DNA of 64,000 nt from Metaphire vulgaris (GCA_018105865.1 CM030864.1:12938509-13002508), one strand, 5' to 3'. Shown: positions 40,171 to 53,345, counted from the stretch's first letter. Numbers and translations are program-made. The notes: generated by a model not told the origin, from the sequence alone.

Positions 40171-40438
40171 GTGGGAAGTTAGCAGAGTGGTAACAACGCT
40201 GGACGATGGAGCTGGAGGTCGCGGGTTCGAGTCCCATAGGAGCCCTAAAGGTCGACTCAGCCTTTTTCGCGGTGGTAAAATGAGGAGCAGTGGTAAAAAT
40301 CTCTGCGATAAGTCAAAGAGGTACGCTATACGATACACTAGCCCCGTATCTGTGGCATTGCACGCCTGGCTGAGGGCTATAGAAACGGAGATCAGCGCCG
40401 CCTTATGAGCCTGTGAGGCTCGGGAAAGGACTTTTTTG
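40171..40438 (+). mobile_element. tRNA-derived SINE
   Basis: The head has a perfect pol III A box, TAGCAGAGTGG (40180-40190), and a perfect B box, GGTTCGAGTCC (40224-40234), 33 bp apart. The tail runs GAGCCTGTGAGGCTCGGGAA and ends in a T-rich stretch. The tail is shared with the fragment at 3871-3915. Length about 270 bp. The body has no match I recognise. Confidence 0.85.
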
Positions 40439-40444
40439 AATAAT

Positions 40445-40640
40445 ATAACAAGGTTTAAAGTGGTTCAATAGGGACTGCCCTGTGTGAGAACCACTGTTGT
40501 TCCCGTCCAATCTAATATCCTAAACTACTGAGGTTTATTTTGAACTCATTCACAGTTGTAGCCGTTACTATCCTCGCATCCAGTTCATTCCATCTGTCCA
40601 CCACTCTTGCACAAAAAAAGTTCTGTTTGTGTTTCTTGTT
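40445..40640 (-). mobile_element. 5'-truncated LINE fragment (second family)
   Basis: The minus strand reads NFFCARVVDRWNELDARIV, then VNEFKINLSSLGY and a stop at 40514-40512. This is the common LINE C-terminal motif FFxxRVVxxWNxLPxxVV...FKxxL. The following 3' UTR (about 40500-40445) recurs on the plus strand at 61471-61519. Confidence 0.7.
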
Positions 40641-41479
40641 CTCTATATAAGTGAGTCTCTATATGAGTCTCTATATAAGAAAGAATAGTAAAATGTTTTT
40701 AAAATTACCGTTAACAAACTGGAGAACAAGCTAATTGTGTCTATTCAAGCAATTCCTTATATTTGCATAACGCATCTGTTGGACCAGCTGGCATTCAATG
40801 CTGTTATACTACAGGCCAACATTTTAATTTTGAACCCATTGCACAATATTTTGCACCAACTGGCTGTACATAAGCATGTCATATTCTTATGCAAGTCCAC
40901 ACATATCAGCAACACATTGACACGACTTTCCGATACTAGATGCTTACACTTTTATACACAACAGTGAATAGAGAAACCAGAGAATTACAGGTGTAACAGT
41001 AAGCAATGGGTTCTAATCGCCAGTTTCCGCCCACCCCTCCACTATTATAATTATAGATCACGTACGTGCTACATATACCATCACATGGCGGCGCAACAGC
41101 GCATGACAATGTTTTAAGAGCCAAGTCAAGTTTCAAAGGGAAGCCTCAAATTGCAAAGTTCACCACTCGCACATTAAGTGCAGACAATTGAACTACAAGA
41201 TTTGTTTTAAAAATGAACTTGTTACAAAAAAATAAATTCAACTCACTTCACAGCGTTTAACGAGAGCAGCAGATCGCGGCCATATATCAGTCCCGCAGTA
41301 ACATTTATTTGAATTACAAAAACTTCTAAAAGTTATGATTAAGTGTTATTCAAAACAATGATGCACTAATTTAATTTATAATTAATATAAGTATAATTAA
41401 TTATAACTTTATGAGAATATTATTTGTTATTTGTTGATTTACACTTGATTAAGCAGCTAAAATAGTGCACCGGAACTAT

Positions 41480-41660
41480 ATTGCGTATTACTACGCTGGT
41501 AAGCATTAAGCGTCGACTGGCCGCGTCTGGGCCAGCTTCATTGGCCCACTGTGGGCATAAATCTGTTGTCGGGTCTTCGGCCAATATCGCCATGTGGCCC
41601 GCACTTACACGCGTCGGCCCTGCAATGGCCCAACGTTTGGTGTTTATTGGGTCCTTGTTA
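41480..41660. repeat. GGCC-rich low-copy repeat
   Basis: Frequent GGGCC/TGGCCC words, similar in style to the 34.1-kb array but without clear tandem units. An open frame across it (41481-42005) has no recognisable protein. Confidence 0.35.
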
Positions 41661-41766
41661 ACATCCCTGGACAACGTCAATAATCGTCTTTTAGCTATAG
41701 GCCTATATGGTCAACTGGGGTGTTGCTCTTTTACTCCCGACTCTGATTGGATCGTTTGGTTGAACG

Positions 41767-41954
41767 CAGTGGCGGCTCCACCGGGGGGCCAGGGGGGCCC
41801 GTGCCCCCTATTGAGTGTCTGGCCCCCAGTGCCCCCCCCAGTTGGGACCCTATACTTAATGCTACATGCATTAAACAATAAATGGTTGGCCCCCATGATT
41901 AGAAGTTGCCACCCCAACGGCCCCCCCACTTGCCAAATCCTAGAGCCGCCACTG
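41767..41954 (+). mobile_element. hAT-type MITE, family A copy 2
   Basis: 188 bp with inverted ends CAGTGGCGGCTC/GAGCCGCCACTG and a perfect 8-bp duplication GTTGAACG (41759-41766, 41955-41962). The interior is nearly identical to copy 1. Confidence 0.93.
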
Positions 41955-42492
41955 GTTGAACGTCACAGCAAAAGAGGGGAACATGATTCGGAACTATCTA
42001 ATTAGCAATCGTCTAAACTGAAGCAGTCCCCCAGTGTTTAATCTATAGACTCCTGGATTGGACTGTAAAGTGATGCAGACTAAACGCTCGAGATTTTGTT
42101 CCGTAGAGTTTGTTAATTAATTCGACAAATTCCGATATTGTTCTTGCGAATTTTTAAAATTTTACTCTTTAATTTTAAGACGTTTTCAGCTGTTTATGTC
42201 GGTATATTTTTCTTTAACTATTTTTATTTAACTCCGCCACAATTTATAAACTTAGAATCAACATGACCTATCATCGCTCATTTCATTACCGTTACTATTT
42301 GTAATTTAACTAAGCATTCTTTTAGTTTTTCTTTTCTTTTCTTTTAAATTTTTAAATTAAATTATTTCACTCCACACTAATATCGGCTGCACTATTGACC
42401 TCATGCTGAGCTTGTGATCCGCTGCATGAGCTGAAAGACAATTTGACTTTCCTTCACATTTTTACTTTCCTCGTTAATCTCATCCTGACATC

Positions 42493-45400
42493 ATGACATT
42501 ACTTCCTCTCTATTTGTTTATTCTAACTGTTCATTTCTTTTCCTCGAAACTTGATGTACGCAAACCGATTAATCACTGGACCTACCGCACTGCCGTTGAT
42601 CAATACTCACATTTGAACAAAATTCCTATCTCCTTTTCATTAACCCTCCGTTGCTCACATCTTCGTATTCACCGTTCACATTTCCGTCTCATGCGACGCT
42701 CAGATATCATCTTCATCCTTCTTGCTCTTTCAGGCGATATCCACCCGAATCCTGGACCATCCCAACCACACATAACACTCTGCACTCTCAACATTAGATC
42801 CCTCACTAATCCTCAACACACACATTCACTACATGAACTCACTAACATAAAATTAGACTCCCTCTTTCCAACGCACACACTTCACTCCTCTACCATAGAC
42901 ATAGTTGCACTAACTGAAACCTGGGTATCTCCGTCTACTACTTCATGTCAACTGATTGAGGTAACCCCACCTGGCTTCTCCCTTCTAAGTTTTCCTCGTT
43001 CAAAAAAGTCTACCAATTGCTCTAGTAATTTAGGTGGAGGCACCGCTTTCCTTATTCGCGATCATATACAAATTAGCAATTCCTCATCAATTAATTTCTC
43101 CTCATTTGAATGTTCATCTGTCACTCTCAATCTTCCTCTCTCAAAACTAACTATTTTTAACATTTACCGCCCCCCTACATCATCAAAATATTCAACCTCA
43201 TTCATGACATTCCTCGACGAATTTTCCTCCTTTTTAGGCTCTGCAGCTACAACTCCACATGAGTTCTTAATTACCGGTGATTTTAATGTACATGTTGATA
43301 AGTGTGATGATCCCAACTCTATCCAATTCATACAACTGCTCACTCAGACTAACCTCACACAACACATATCTCTTCCTACTCACACTTTTGGACATACTTT
43401 AGACTTGCTCATCACGTCTTCTTCTTCATCACTATCTCCAATTTCAGCAATTAGCCAATTCTCTCCTTCTGATCATTTTCCCATCTTCTCCATTTTAAGT
43501 ATCTGCTCGCCAACTCCTCCGCCTCGTGGCACCTACTCATTTCGCCGTCTTAACAAAATTGACGTAGCCTTGTTCTGTGACAACATTAAATCATCTGAAC
43601 TAATTACTAACCCCCCCACTTCTCTGCCGTCACTGATCAATAAATACAATTCTGTGTTATCCGGTCTTCTTGATAAACATGCTCCTATCATCACAAGACC
43701 TATTTCATCACACAACAGCAAACCCTGGTATAACTCTTTCATTCATGCTTTCAAGTCATTTCGTAGACGTCTTGAACGAACATACCATAGAACACATTCT
43801 CCATCTGACCTTTTAAATCTTCGTTCCGCCACCAACCGGTACCATAATCTCCTTACATCTGCCAAAAAGAAGTACTATTCTAACATCATTTCAACAAATA
43901 GCTCTAACCCACGTAAGCTCTGGAAAACCGTAAATGATCTTTTCCATCGCAAAGAATCAAAACCTCTCCCTCAATCCATTTCTCTGTCAGAACTTGCTGA
44001 ATCTTTTGCTAATTTCTTCTCTGCAAAAATCTCTAAGATTCTGCAGTGTCCTTAAGTCTTTCACTATTACTCAAACCACCTCTCCTCATTACCCTTCTCC
44101 CCCACAACCCCCATGCAATTTATCCAGCTTCACTCCTGCAACTGATGAAGAGGTATCCAAACTGCTACTTTCTCTCCCAAACAAACAATGTGATCTAGAT
44201 CCCATACCTACTTCTTTACTCAAACAGTGTGCCATCGTGCTTACGCCTATCATAACTAGAATCATTAACCTCTCTCTTACCTCAGGCACTTTCCCATCTT
44301 CATTCAAAAACTCTTTTGTCATTCCTCTCCTAAAAAGCCTGGTCTTGACAGAGAAGATCTTAATAACTATCGCCCCATCTCAAATCTTTCACTTCTATCA
44401 AAACTTACTGAGAAAATTGTGCTTTCTAGACTGACCGAACACCTTTCAAATAACTCGCTATATAATGCTCATCAGTCTGCCTACACTAAACATCACTCAA
44501 CTGAAACCGTTCTCGCCTACATTCATGACAGACTCTTAACCGCAATTGGTCTCCGACAAGTTACTGGCCTTTGTCTCCTTGACCTCTCTGCTGCATTTGA
44601 TACTATAGATCACAAAATTCTGCTCGAACGACTCTCTCTCTGGTTTGGAATATCTGAAATAGCTCATAACTGGTTTTCATCTTATCTTAAATCCCGGTCT
44701 TTTCAAGTGTCCTGTCTTAGCCAAATTTCTCTATCTCACACTGTAGATTTTGGAGTGCCTCAAGGATCTGTTCTTGGGCCTGTACTGTTCAGCCTTTACA
44801 CTACACCACTCTCATCTTTAATCAATTCCCTTAATTTAAATCACCAACTCTATGCCGATGACACTCAGCTATTCCTTTCCTTCTCACCTCTTTCATTCAA
44901 TGCTTCTATTATTGAGCTTGAATCTGCATTCTCATCAATCTCTGCTTGGATGTCATCTAATCTCCTCGCTCTTAACCCTTCTAAGACAGAGTTTCTTTTA
45001 ATTGGACTACCCCAACAACTCAAAAAAATTGACAATCCTAAACTAGTTTTGGCTTCTGACACCACAATAATCCCTGTTCCAACTGCTAGAAATCTAGGAT
45101 TCAAATTTGATTCTTTTCTAAACTTCGAATCACAAATTTCCCAATTATCAAAAAGCCTGCTATGTTCATATTCGTGACCTTCGCCGCCTACGTCCTTGCC
45201 TAGATACTAAAACTGCCTCCACAATTGCCACCTCAATAGTCCACTCCAAATTAGATTATTGTAACTCCTCTACTATAACCTTCCCAAAGCCTCTATCAAC
45301 AAATTGCAATCAATACAAAATGCACTTGCTCGTGCTGTTACTAAGTCACCTAAATTCTCCCATATTTCACCCATACTAAAATCATTACATTGGCTTAAAA

Positions 45401-45930
45401 TAACTGAACGTATCCAATATAAGATAATAACACTTACACATAGCTCACTTCAGTCATCAAAACCTGTCTACCTTAGGTCACTATTAATCCCTCAGCCTCC
45501 TCGACCCACACGTTCGTCATCTCATCTCACTCTGTCACGCCCGCTAAATCAATCATCCCTGAAAATTTGCAACCGTGCCTTCTCATACGCTGCACCTGAA
45601 CTCTGGAACTCGATCCCAGCTTCCCTTCGCACACTTGGACACTTTCAAACAATAAAATCTGATTCCTCATTTCCTATAATTCCTGCACTTTCTCCTCAAG
45701 TCTTCAGGTCTAAGCTTAAATCCTTCCTGTTTCTTAAATCATTTCCGCCATAGCTGTAACAACCTAGCCTCACTGCCCTTCGGATATTGACTATTGCCTG
45801 GCTGATCCCACACCTTTCCTATAGCTATTTTAAGAGAGGCTGAGCGCCTAAGAATAAGCAGCTACTGTTGTGCTGCTTTCCAAGGCGCTATAGAAATCCA
45901 CGAGATTTTACTTTACTTACTTACTTACTG
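42493..45930 (+). mobile_element. CR1-like non-LTR retrotransposon, copy 2, with 2A-like motif
   Basis: The ORF at 42493-44055 starts with a short N-terminal region, then GDIHPNPGP at residues 81-89 (42733-42759), a 2A-like motif. An AP-type endonuclease follows (TLNIRSLTNP, VALTETWVS, FLITGDFNVHVD, SPSDHFPIF). The reverse transcriptase continues in other frames at 43934-44434 and 44419-45177 (DLSAAFDTIDHKIL, GVPQGSVLGP, QLYADDTQLF), and the C-terminal part is at 45304-45753. Frameshifts or stops fall near 44050, 44335, 45170 and 45265, so the copy is dead. The 3' UTR with GGCGCTATAGAAATCCACGA ends in (ACTT)n at 45930. The 5' UTR probably starts between 41963 and 42490, but I cannot set the edge. 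Confidence 0.93.
42733..42759 (+). other. 2A-like ribosome-skipping motif
   Basis: Encodes GDIHPNPGP, matching the D-x-x-x-NPGP core of 2A sequences at which ribosomes skip a peptide bond before the final proline. It follows a hydrophobic stretch (IIFILLALS), as in known retrotransposon 2A-like sequences, and lies just before the endonuclease. Confidence 0.75.
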
Positions 45931-46524
45931 GACTCCGGGAAGGACTGAAAAAGCCGGGGGAATTCTGCTAGGGGTCGCTGTTAGTCCATGTAGTATTCCA
46001 AAATTTCTGGGGGAATTTGAAATTTCCGGGGAAAAGGGCAATTCCCCCGGAAACGGCCTAGATTAAACACTGACCCTGTGACCCACCACTGCAGAAGGCA
46101 CTCGAAAACACTTCTCGAAGCTTCTTCAACGAATGGTGTGGCTACAGAAGGCGATCAGTGGACATCGGAAGAAGAGAAAGAGACGAAATACGTGGTCTAA
46201 TAATTGCCATTCATCTAAATGTGGAAGAAATGCTAATGTAAAGAGATAGGTTTTGAGTCTATAGATAGGAAAATACCCAATTAGAAACCAGTGTGACCGA
46301 GGGGTCACCTATAGTACGTGCACTTAAGTCTAAGTGTAGTTGAAGATGTCTTAAACTACGCGCAGTGACTATATATGTAGATGTCTAATCATCACCGATA
46401 GTCCATTCAATCATCAATCAATTACAAAGCAATTTTAATCTGCCTGTTCACCGAAGAGTCACCGAGGTTGACATAATAATGAATCTACTCAGGTCTAATT
46501 TCTCTAAGTGGCGCATTTAGAATT
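45931..46524. other. Spacer with family C-like debris
   Basis: At 46050-46075, GGCCTAGATTAAACACTG resembles the right end of family C elements, after G-rich tracts (CCGGGG). A minus-strand frame near 46220-46270 reads RLKTYLFTLAF, like a LINE C-terminus, but is too short to call. Confidence 0.35.
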
Positions 46525-46685
<161 letters not shown>

Positions 46686-47658
46686 GTAGCGCTAAAAAAC
46701 TAACCTCAAGTAAAATAATATTGTGCGCCACATTCTCGCGTAAAAATCTCATTAGATGGAATAATTTATAGTCAAAATATTTTAGCAATCAATATACGCA
46801 TTTTAAAAAATTGTTCTTAATTTAATTAATAAAAATAGTAATTTTAACTGAAGAATAGTATATATTTATTATGTATTTCAAAATAATATTATTGCATTCA
46901 ATTTAGTTTGACAAAATGTCTGGTCGATTATAGAACAGAAAATAACACTAGGTATCACGTCTTACTTTTATTTCAGTACGGTAATGCGGTGTTATTTTAA
47001 ATTATTATTGTTTATGGCATAGTAAATAAATAAATAAAACAAAATTTTATTAATAGATTTAAAAAATAGCGTATATCTTTATTTATTGCTGAATCCAATG
47101 CAGATAGAATAGTTACATTATAGCATAAAGAAAACAGCATTAAATACTATGCTTTATGTTTGTAATACTGGCAAATAGTAATTAACTAATACTATTCTTT
47201 TTATTTTTTGTGAACTTTAAAATATGAGGCTAGAAATACAAATCTACTTCTCTAAGAATTTTTAAATAAGAATATCATAATATTATTGTATTCGATGCTG
47301 ATTGCTGAAGAAAGTCCAAAGCCGTAGATCTAAATATTAGATAAAACTCTCTGCATCTATACACGTTCGCCATTTTTACAATAGCAAAAATAAAGTGAGG
47401 AAATATTCAATTTCTTTAGCGTCTTCGTAAGCAGGTACCGCAACCGTAGTAGCTGCTTATTCCTATGTGCGTCATCTACCGTTGAAATAGCCGAAGTTTA
47501 CTAGTTTAGTGGTTACCCGAACAATGCAGGCAATGAAAAAAGAAACAGAAAGAGACGTGATTGAAATCTGGATTTCCTAGTAGGCTACTATAGAAAACAG
47601 CAAATTAAAATACTCCATACGTAGGCCTACACATCTTAAGATCTAATAAATCAATAAA
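46686..47658. other. A+T-rich spacer
   Basis: About 1 kb of very A+T-rich sequence with TTTATT/AATAAT words. I see no gene or element. Confidence 0.4.
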
Positions 47659-47691
47659 CGCCCCATTTGACAAATCCTGGAGCCGCCACTG
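47659..47691 (+). mobile_element. Family A MITE, 3' end only
   Basis: Ends GACAAATCCTGGAGCCGCCACTG, matching the right end of family A. Confidence 0.7.
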
Positions 47692-48109
47692 GATACAGAA
47701 GGAACTGCAGAAATAGCGGCTAATTCAACTTCTTAAAATCATAAGAAATTGAATTTCTTATAGTTCTTACAAAGAAATTCTCTAATCTCTATTGTCCCAT
47801 TACATAATTTTCTCTCTGTACAGACATTTCAAGAAAGGTTGACAATTAGAGACAATTTTATGTTAACTTTATTCATTCTGAATTTATCTAAATAACGCCC
47901 AGTACAAAACCTTAAACAAAACCCAAATAAATGGAAATGTGATAGTCTTTTAGTCTAAAACTTGCCAGACGTCAGATTCAACACTGACAATACAACCCCA
48001 ACAGCAGAGGCTTAATAATGAAGGCGTTTCAAATGTTCAATGTCTAACTCAATCGCCTGTAACAATTGGTGGCCAGTTGAAAAGTTTTAAAATTTACATA
48101 AGTTAAGGT

Positions 48110-48279
48110 CAGTGGCGGCGCTAGGACTTGGCAAGTGGGGGGGGCGTTGGGGTGGCAACTTCTAATCATGGGGGGACAACCATTTGTTGTTTAATGTATT
48201 TAGCATTAAGTATAGGGTCCCAACTGGGGGGCCAGACACTCAATAGGGGGGCACGAGCCCCCCTGTGGAGCCGCCACTG
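48110..48279 (-). mobile_element. hAT-type MITE, family A copy 3
   Basis: 170 bp in the opposite orientation to copies 1 and 2. Ends CAGTGGCGGCGC and GAGCCGCCACTG, with a perfect 8-bp duplication GTTAAGGT (48102-48109, 48280-48287). Confidence 0.93.
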
Positions 48280-49034
48280 GTTAAGGTGAGTACATATACT
48301 GCAGGATCAGCAGAATAAAATGGGAACTTAATGGGAAGCACAGTCGGTTGAACTGAATGAACTCAGCGCAGGTGACCACAAAACCAAAGACTATATGAAG
48401 GCTCAAGAGCCCTAATTTATGACTATGAAAGCCAGTAAGAGTAACAAGGGGCTAATTGGATAAGCAATTGTCACTTTCAATTAGAATTATCTGGGCTATA
48501 ATCAGTATTAGCAAAAATATGCAAAGTAACTAGAATTAGACAGCTTTATAATAATTAATTGAAACTAGAAATTAAATTATCCATCACTGACTACAACTAC
48601 TACAATCAGATGCTGAGCATGGCTCATAATAAGGGTCTATGGCTGTTTTGGTAGACTTAGTTTGCAACTAGGAAGTTCATATGGAGAGGGAGGAGGGCCA
48701 AAGCTGAGGCGTAAAACAGAGTATAATTAATTGCTGAAGTACTGTAAAAGATATAAGAGCAAAGTACAAGTACAGTATTACTCGGAACTGGTCAGTCACT
48801 GCGAGATGGAAAGCCTCATACCTACCATCGTACATTACCGAAAGCAACATGGACGAGCGTTTGAAATTTTGTAACACATCCCGGCTTGGACGTCGCTCGG
48901 TCAAACAAGGTCTGCCTTCCCTGTTTTTGTGTCCTCTGTTAGGAAACCTGGAAAGGGTCGAAAAGTTGGTGACTGGAATGAAAAGCAAAGAAATAGAAGG
49001 ATAATAAAGACAAAGTTTACAACTGAGATCAAGG

Positions 49035-50150
49035 CTCAAACTAGGAACTTGGAACACGAGAAGCATGCTACAAGCAGGATAGTTGCAAATACTGGAAAAT
49101 GAAATGGAAAGGATTGGCCTACATATCTGTGGATTAGCTGAAATACACTGGAAAGGGGAAGGACACTTTCAAACAATTAACAGACATACAATACTCTATG
49201 CAGGGCATAAAGAGCAAGGCTCGGGTGGAGTCGCCCTATGGATACATTGCACAATTGCTAATTCAATAATTGGATACAAACCGATAAATGACAGAAATGT
49301 AACAATAAAACTTGCAACAAAACCAAAGACTATAACTATCATCCAAGCGTATGATGCTTCAGCAGCACAAGCTGAAGAAGATTTCTATCAAGATTTGGCA
49401 AAAATAATCAGAAAACTACCAAAGCGAGAGATATGGATCATGATACGAGATTTTAATGCCAAAGTTGGAGAAGGCAGAAATGAAACCAGTGTATGTGGGC
49501 CATATGGTCTAGGACATACAAATGACATGGGATGACACCTCAAGAAGGATTTTTGTGCAGATCACAAATTGCTCATTATGAATACATTGTTTAAGCAAAA
49601 CAGGAGAAGACACCACCAGATGCAAAACAAAAAACCAAACTGATTATATCTTGGTGGCAGAAAGATGGACACTATTGATAATAAACTGCAAAACTCTTCC
49701 AGGTGCTGATTGCAATCTTCTACACGCAGCGCCGAAATTAAGATTCAAGAAAAACAAAAAGACAACATCAACATTAAGACAAACTTACAACAACAACAAA
49801 CAAATGCAGGAGAATACGAAATAATTGTCTCAGAAAGATTCCAAGCACTTGAACTAGCTGTAGAAGAGAATACGCCCAATGAGATATGGGAAAACACAAA
49901 AAAGTACTGATGTATACAGCAAAAGAAATCTATGGTTATGAAAAAAGCAAACCGTGGATAACTGAGGACACCCTTAAAATGACAAAAGTGAAACGAATAG
50001 CAAAAAGTAAGGATCCTATCAAATACAAAATTCTGAAACACGAGACCCAAAAGAGAATTAGAATAGACAAACAGAACGATCTCGATAATTTATGCAGAGA
50101 AGTGGAAGAATCATCTCAAAAAGGCAACACATGAAAAGCATTTCAAGCGG
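49035..50150 (+). pseudogene. RTE-clade retrotransposon, endonuclease and linker region
   Basis: The plus strand reads LGTWNTRSMLQ, then EMERIGLHICGLAEIHWKGE, YAGHKEQGSGGVALW, TITIIQAYDASAA and WIMIRDFNAKVGEG (49083-49535). In shifted frames it continues with NTLFKQNRRRH and IYGYEKSKPWITEDTL (49886-50134). This order is that of RTE/BovB-type AP endonucleases and the linker before reverse transcriptase. Stops are at about 49081 and 49535, frameshifts follow, and the RT domain is absent beyond 50150. In the DFNAKVG motif the usual GDFN is RDFN. A decayed, 3'-truncated copy. Confidence 0.85.
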
Positions 50151-50705
50151 TTTAAAGACATTTTTTCTAGAACTATTCACAAAAACATGGAATCAATTGA
50201 TTTGTGTTTTCCCAACTGATTTGGTTGCATTAGGTTGTTAATTGAATATAAAAAGTAATAATCAATAATACAGAATAAGAAAAAACCTGAAATCTTCTAA
50301 TGAAAATAATTTCAGCAAATAAATTGGACTCAAAACAACAGAAGAGTCTCATCATCAGGAAAGACGGAGATGACCTGCACAGGTGCTCAAGGACACCGTT
50401 CCCATCACAGTCTCAAACGCACGTCATATTCACGTCCCGATGGACTTCTGTCACATGCAAAACTCAAAGCAATTAAAATCCCAAAACAATCTTCATCATT
50501 ATATTAAAAACAATTAGTTTAAATACAGTTTTTGCTAACAACAAATGTACAAGATTTGATGCAAAGTCTTTGACCCCCAAAAGACAAGTCCAAGTTTGAC
50601 TAAATGACGAACGGCCGAGTCCACTCGATCCACTTCCACCAGCGTTCAAATTATCTAAGAGAGGCACACGGAGTCCAACGGTCGACCAACAGACAGAAGA
50701 CGGCG
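50151..50705. other. Spacer and probable RANBP9 3' UTR
   Basis: No gene recognised. The side adjoining 50706 should be the RANBP9 3' UTR. Confidence 0.4.
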
Positions 50706-50865
50706 CTAGTGTAAAGTGTCCAAGACACTCGCAAAGGCACACGAACCAATGCCCGCTTTTGACATCAGCTTCAAGCACTGGGTGGCCTGTGCTATTGCAA
50801 CTTCAAGTGGAGGCTGCTTTGGGAATCCTTGAACGTCTGAAACAACAACAGTCATCTCATCACTA

Positions 50866-50896
<31 letters not shown>

Positions 50897-53345
50897 CACA
50901 CTACTCATAATATACGACAGTCACTCAATTATCCATGAATTAGTCATCATCCAAATAGACACGATGCTCTCATTACACAAAATTAACAAAGAGAATTGTT
51001 CACATTTTCTTATTGCTGTCTTATTTCTTGTGTTCTTCAAAGAAATCTGAACCCAATTGAAATCAGTTTCTTGACTTTGACTAACAGCAACTGCGGCCAA
51101 TCCCACACTTTGTCTTAAAATGAAGACTCTCTCCAAGTATTCAGAAACCCTACGTAATATTCAGTGAGAAAATGTTAAAGGCATCTGAAAGTTAATAAGC
51201 CACTGACTTCATCTATGTATGTTCTCCGACCCATTTAGCTACTACTCTGTTCTCTTAGCCAATTGAAAATGAGTCTCAAGATCTACAACACAAACTCATT
51301 CAACAGCTGACATCATCAACTACGAAGCATACAGACCAAGGATTGCGCTGTTGAGTGCAGTGCAGACTGGTTCCCTTTGGACCGGATTCAACTGGTGCCC
51401 CACCGGACTGTTCCATGGATCGGAGTACGCAAGCAAACTGAAAGCATCCTACAGAAATGTTACAAAGGAATTAGCAAAATCTAAAAAATATTTGACTTTC
51501 TTATTTCAGTCAAAGTTTCAGTTCAGGAGAGACTCAAGACGTTCGACTTCTGAAACAGCGGACGTGCATCATGCATAGAATCTCTCACTGAAGTCACTCT
51601 GCGACTTATAGAATAAGGTAAAGGTACACTCCATAGCAGAGTGACAATTATGAAGAGAAGAAGAAGAGACAGCGGTGAGTTCTGTCGCCGACCTTGAGCG
51701 CCTTGTTGTTGGTTTCGTTGTCTCCGTACTCTCTCTTCATCTGTTCGGCCATTGCGTGAAGATCACGACCAAAGTGCAGGATGCGTTCTACGACCGCATA
51801 GTCCTCTGAATAGACGACGGGTCTCGTCCTTCTCTGGTCAATGACGACGCCTGAAACGATCACGGAAACCATCAGACCCCTCCGACCTTCAGTTCATCGT
51901 ACACAATTAAATACAAACAAATAAGCAACCGATCTTCCCTCGCTTTTACAAGAAAAATAATATTCCTCATCTTTAAAAGAACAAATCAGATTAATGCCCT
52001 GAAAGAAATATCTAGTTATTCAATCAATGTAAGATTTGACCACAGACATCATTTTCACACTTTCACAGAGAGAGAAACAACATTATTTTTAACGTTAAAG
52101 GCCAATTAATCTGCCTAATGTTACTCAGTTGTCATTGAGAAGAAGTTGTGATAAAAGCAAATGCTACAAAAGAGAGTCTCTCTTGAGTCTGACTGATGTT
52201 AGCATAAACACCAAACAGAGAGCCGGTGTCTTTGGTTCAAATACGCAGCACAAGGCTGCTGTGCATTCGATACGATAGCATGCAAGTCATTAGTATTGAA
52301 GTAAAAATATACAGCTTATATAAAATTCAAAATATTCCACAATTATAAATGTGCTTGTATTTCTGGCCTCTTAGATTTTATAAGTTAATAGAACTGACTG
52401 ACATGAATCTCAAAAACAGGCAAAACTCTTCATCCATTAATTATTAATAGTGAAAAAGAATAAAAGGCAAAACAAGAGGCAACCACCAACACAAAGACGA
52501 CAGCAAAGACAGATAAACACGAGTGAATTAGGCGTTCAACATTTCATCTCCAAAACAAGAAGCAACTGAAAAGGCAGAAGAAGAAGAAGAGCGACCGAGT
52601 GTTTAAATGGGAAAATGCAATTCTGAAGACAAACATTGACCTCAAGTGACGACTACCTTTGTCATCCGCAAATTCACGGTCTGTGAAATGACTTTGTCCA
52701 TTAAGACACGTTCCGTTTGGCGCTCCGCCGTTTACAATGCACACATCTTCCTCCATTTCGATTAAGTCCATTTCATCTTCCGAGTCAAACAGATTCCTCC
52801 TCCTCCTCTCCTCCTCCTCCTCATCCTCCAGTGACAACTGCTGCCTTGGAGAATTGGATGACAAACCGTTTGGTGAGTGACTGTTCTTTGGTAAGATCAC
52901 ATGACTTGAGCTGGTGCCCTGCTGCTGAGGCTGTTGATGATACTGGTACCCTGGGTGGATGGGACTGCTACCATGACTGGCAAATGCAGGTGGGCTAGAA
53001 GTCGTCATGGACCCCGGAGATGTGTTGACGTCGTGAAACAGCGGATTATTGGCAGACGACTTATTTGAGAAGTCGACGTCGTCGGTCCCGTTGACCATTT
53101 CGATGAACTGTCTGCATTTCAACATGAAGAGAACGCTCCTGTTCTTCTGCAGAAGACCCGGATACAATCGGTCGGTCGTCTCAATCGCTTCCCCGATTCG
53201 ACCGCTCAGGATCAACTTCTGAATCTCTGCATCAAAACAAAACACGTCTCATGAAATTCACTTTCCACAAGAAATAGAAATATTCAAAGAATATCAGAAA
53301 CACTCCTCACTTGAATAAGTGCTAAGCAAAAGTCAACAGAATATG

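Noticed and set aside
41481..42005. 174-residue plus-strand frame
   Set aside because: Passes through a GGCC-rich repeat and the family A MITE, so it is not a single coding unit.
46126..46308. Minus-strand frame containing RLKTYLFTLAF
   Set aside because: Suggestive of a LINE C-terminus, but there is no supporting upstream motif, 3' UTR or tail.
48677..49066. 129-residue minus-strand frame
   Set aside because: Overlaps the start of the RTE copy in antisense and has no recognisable domain.
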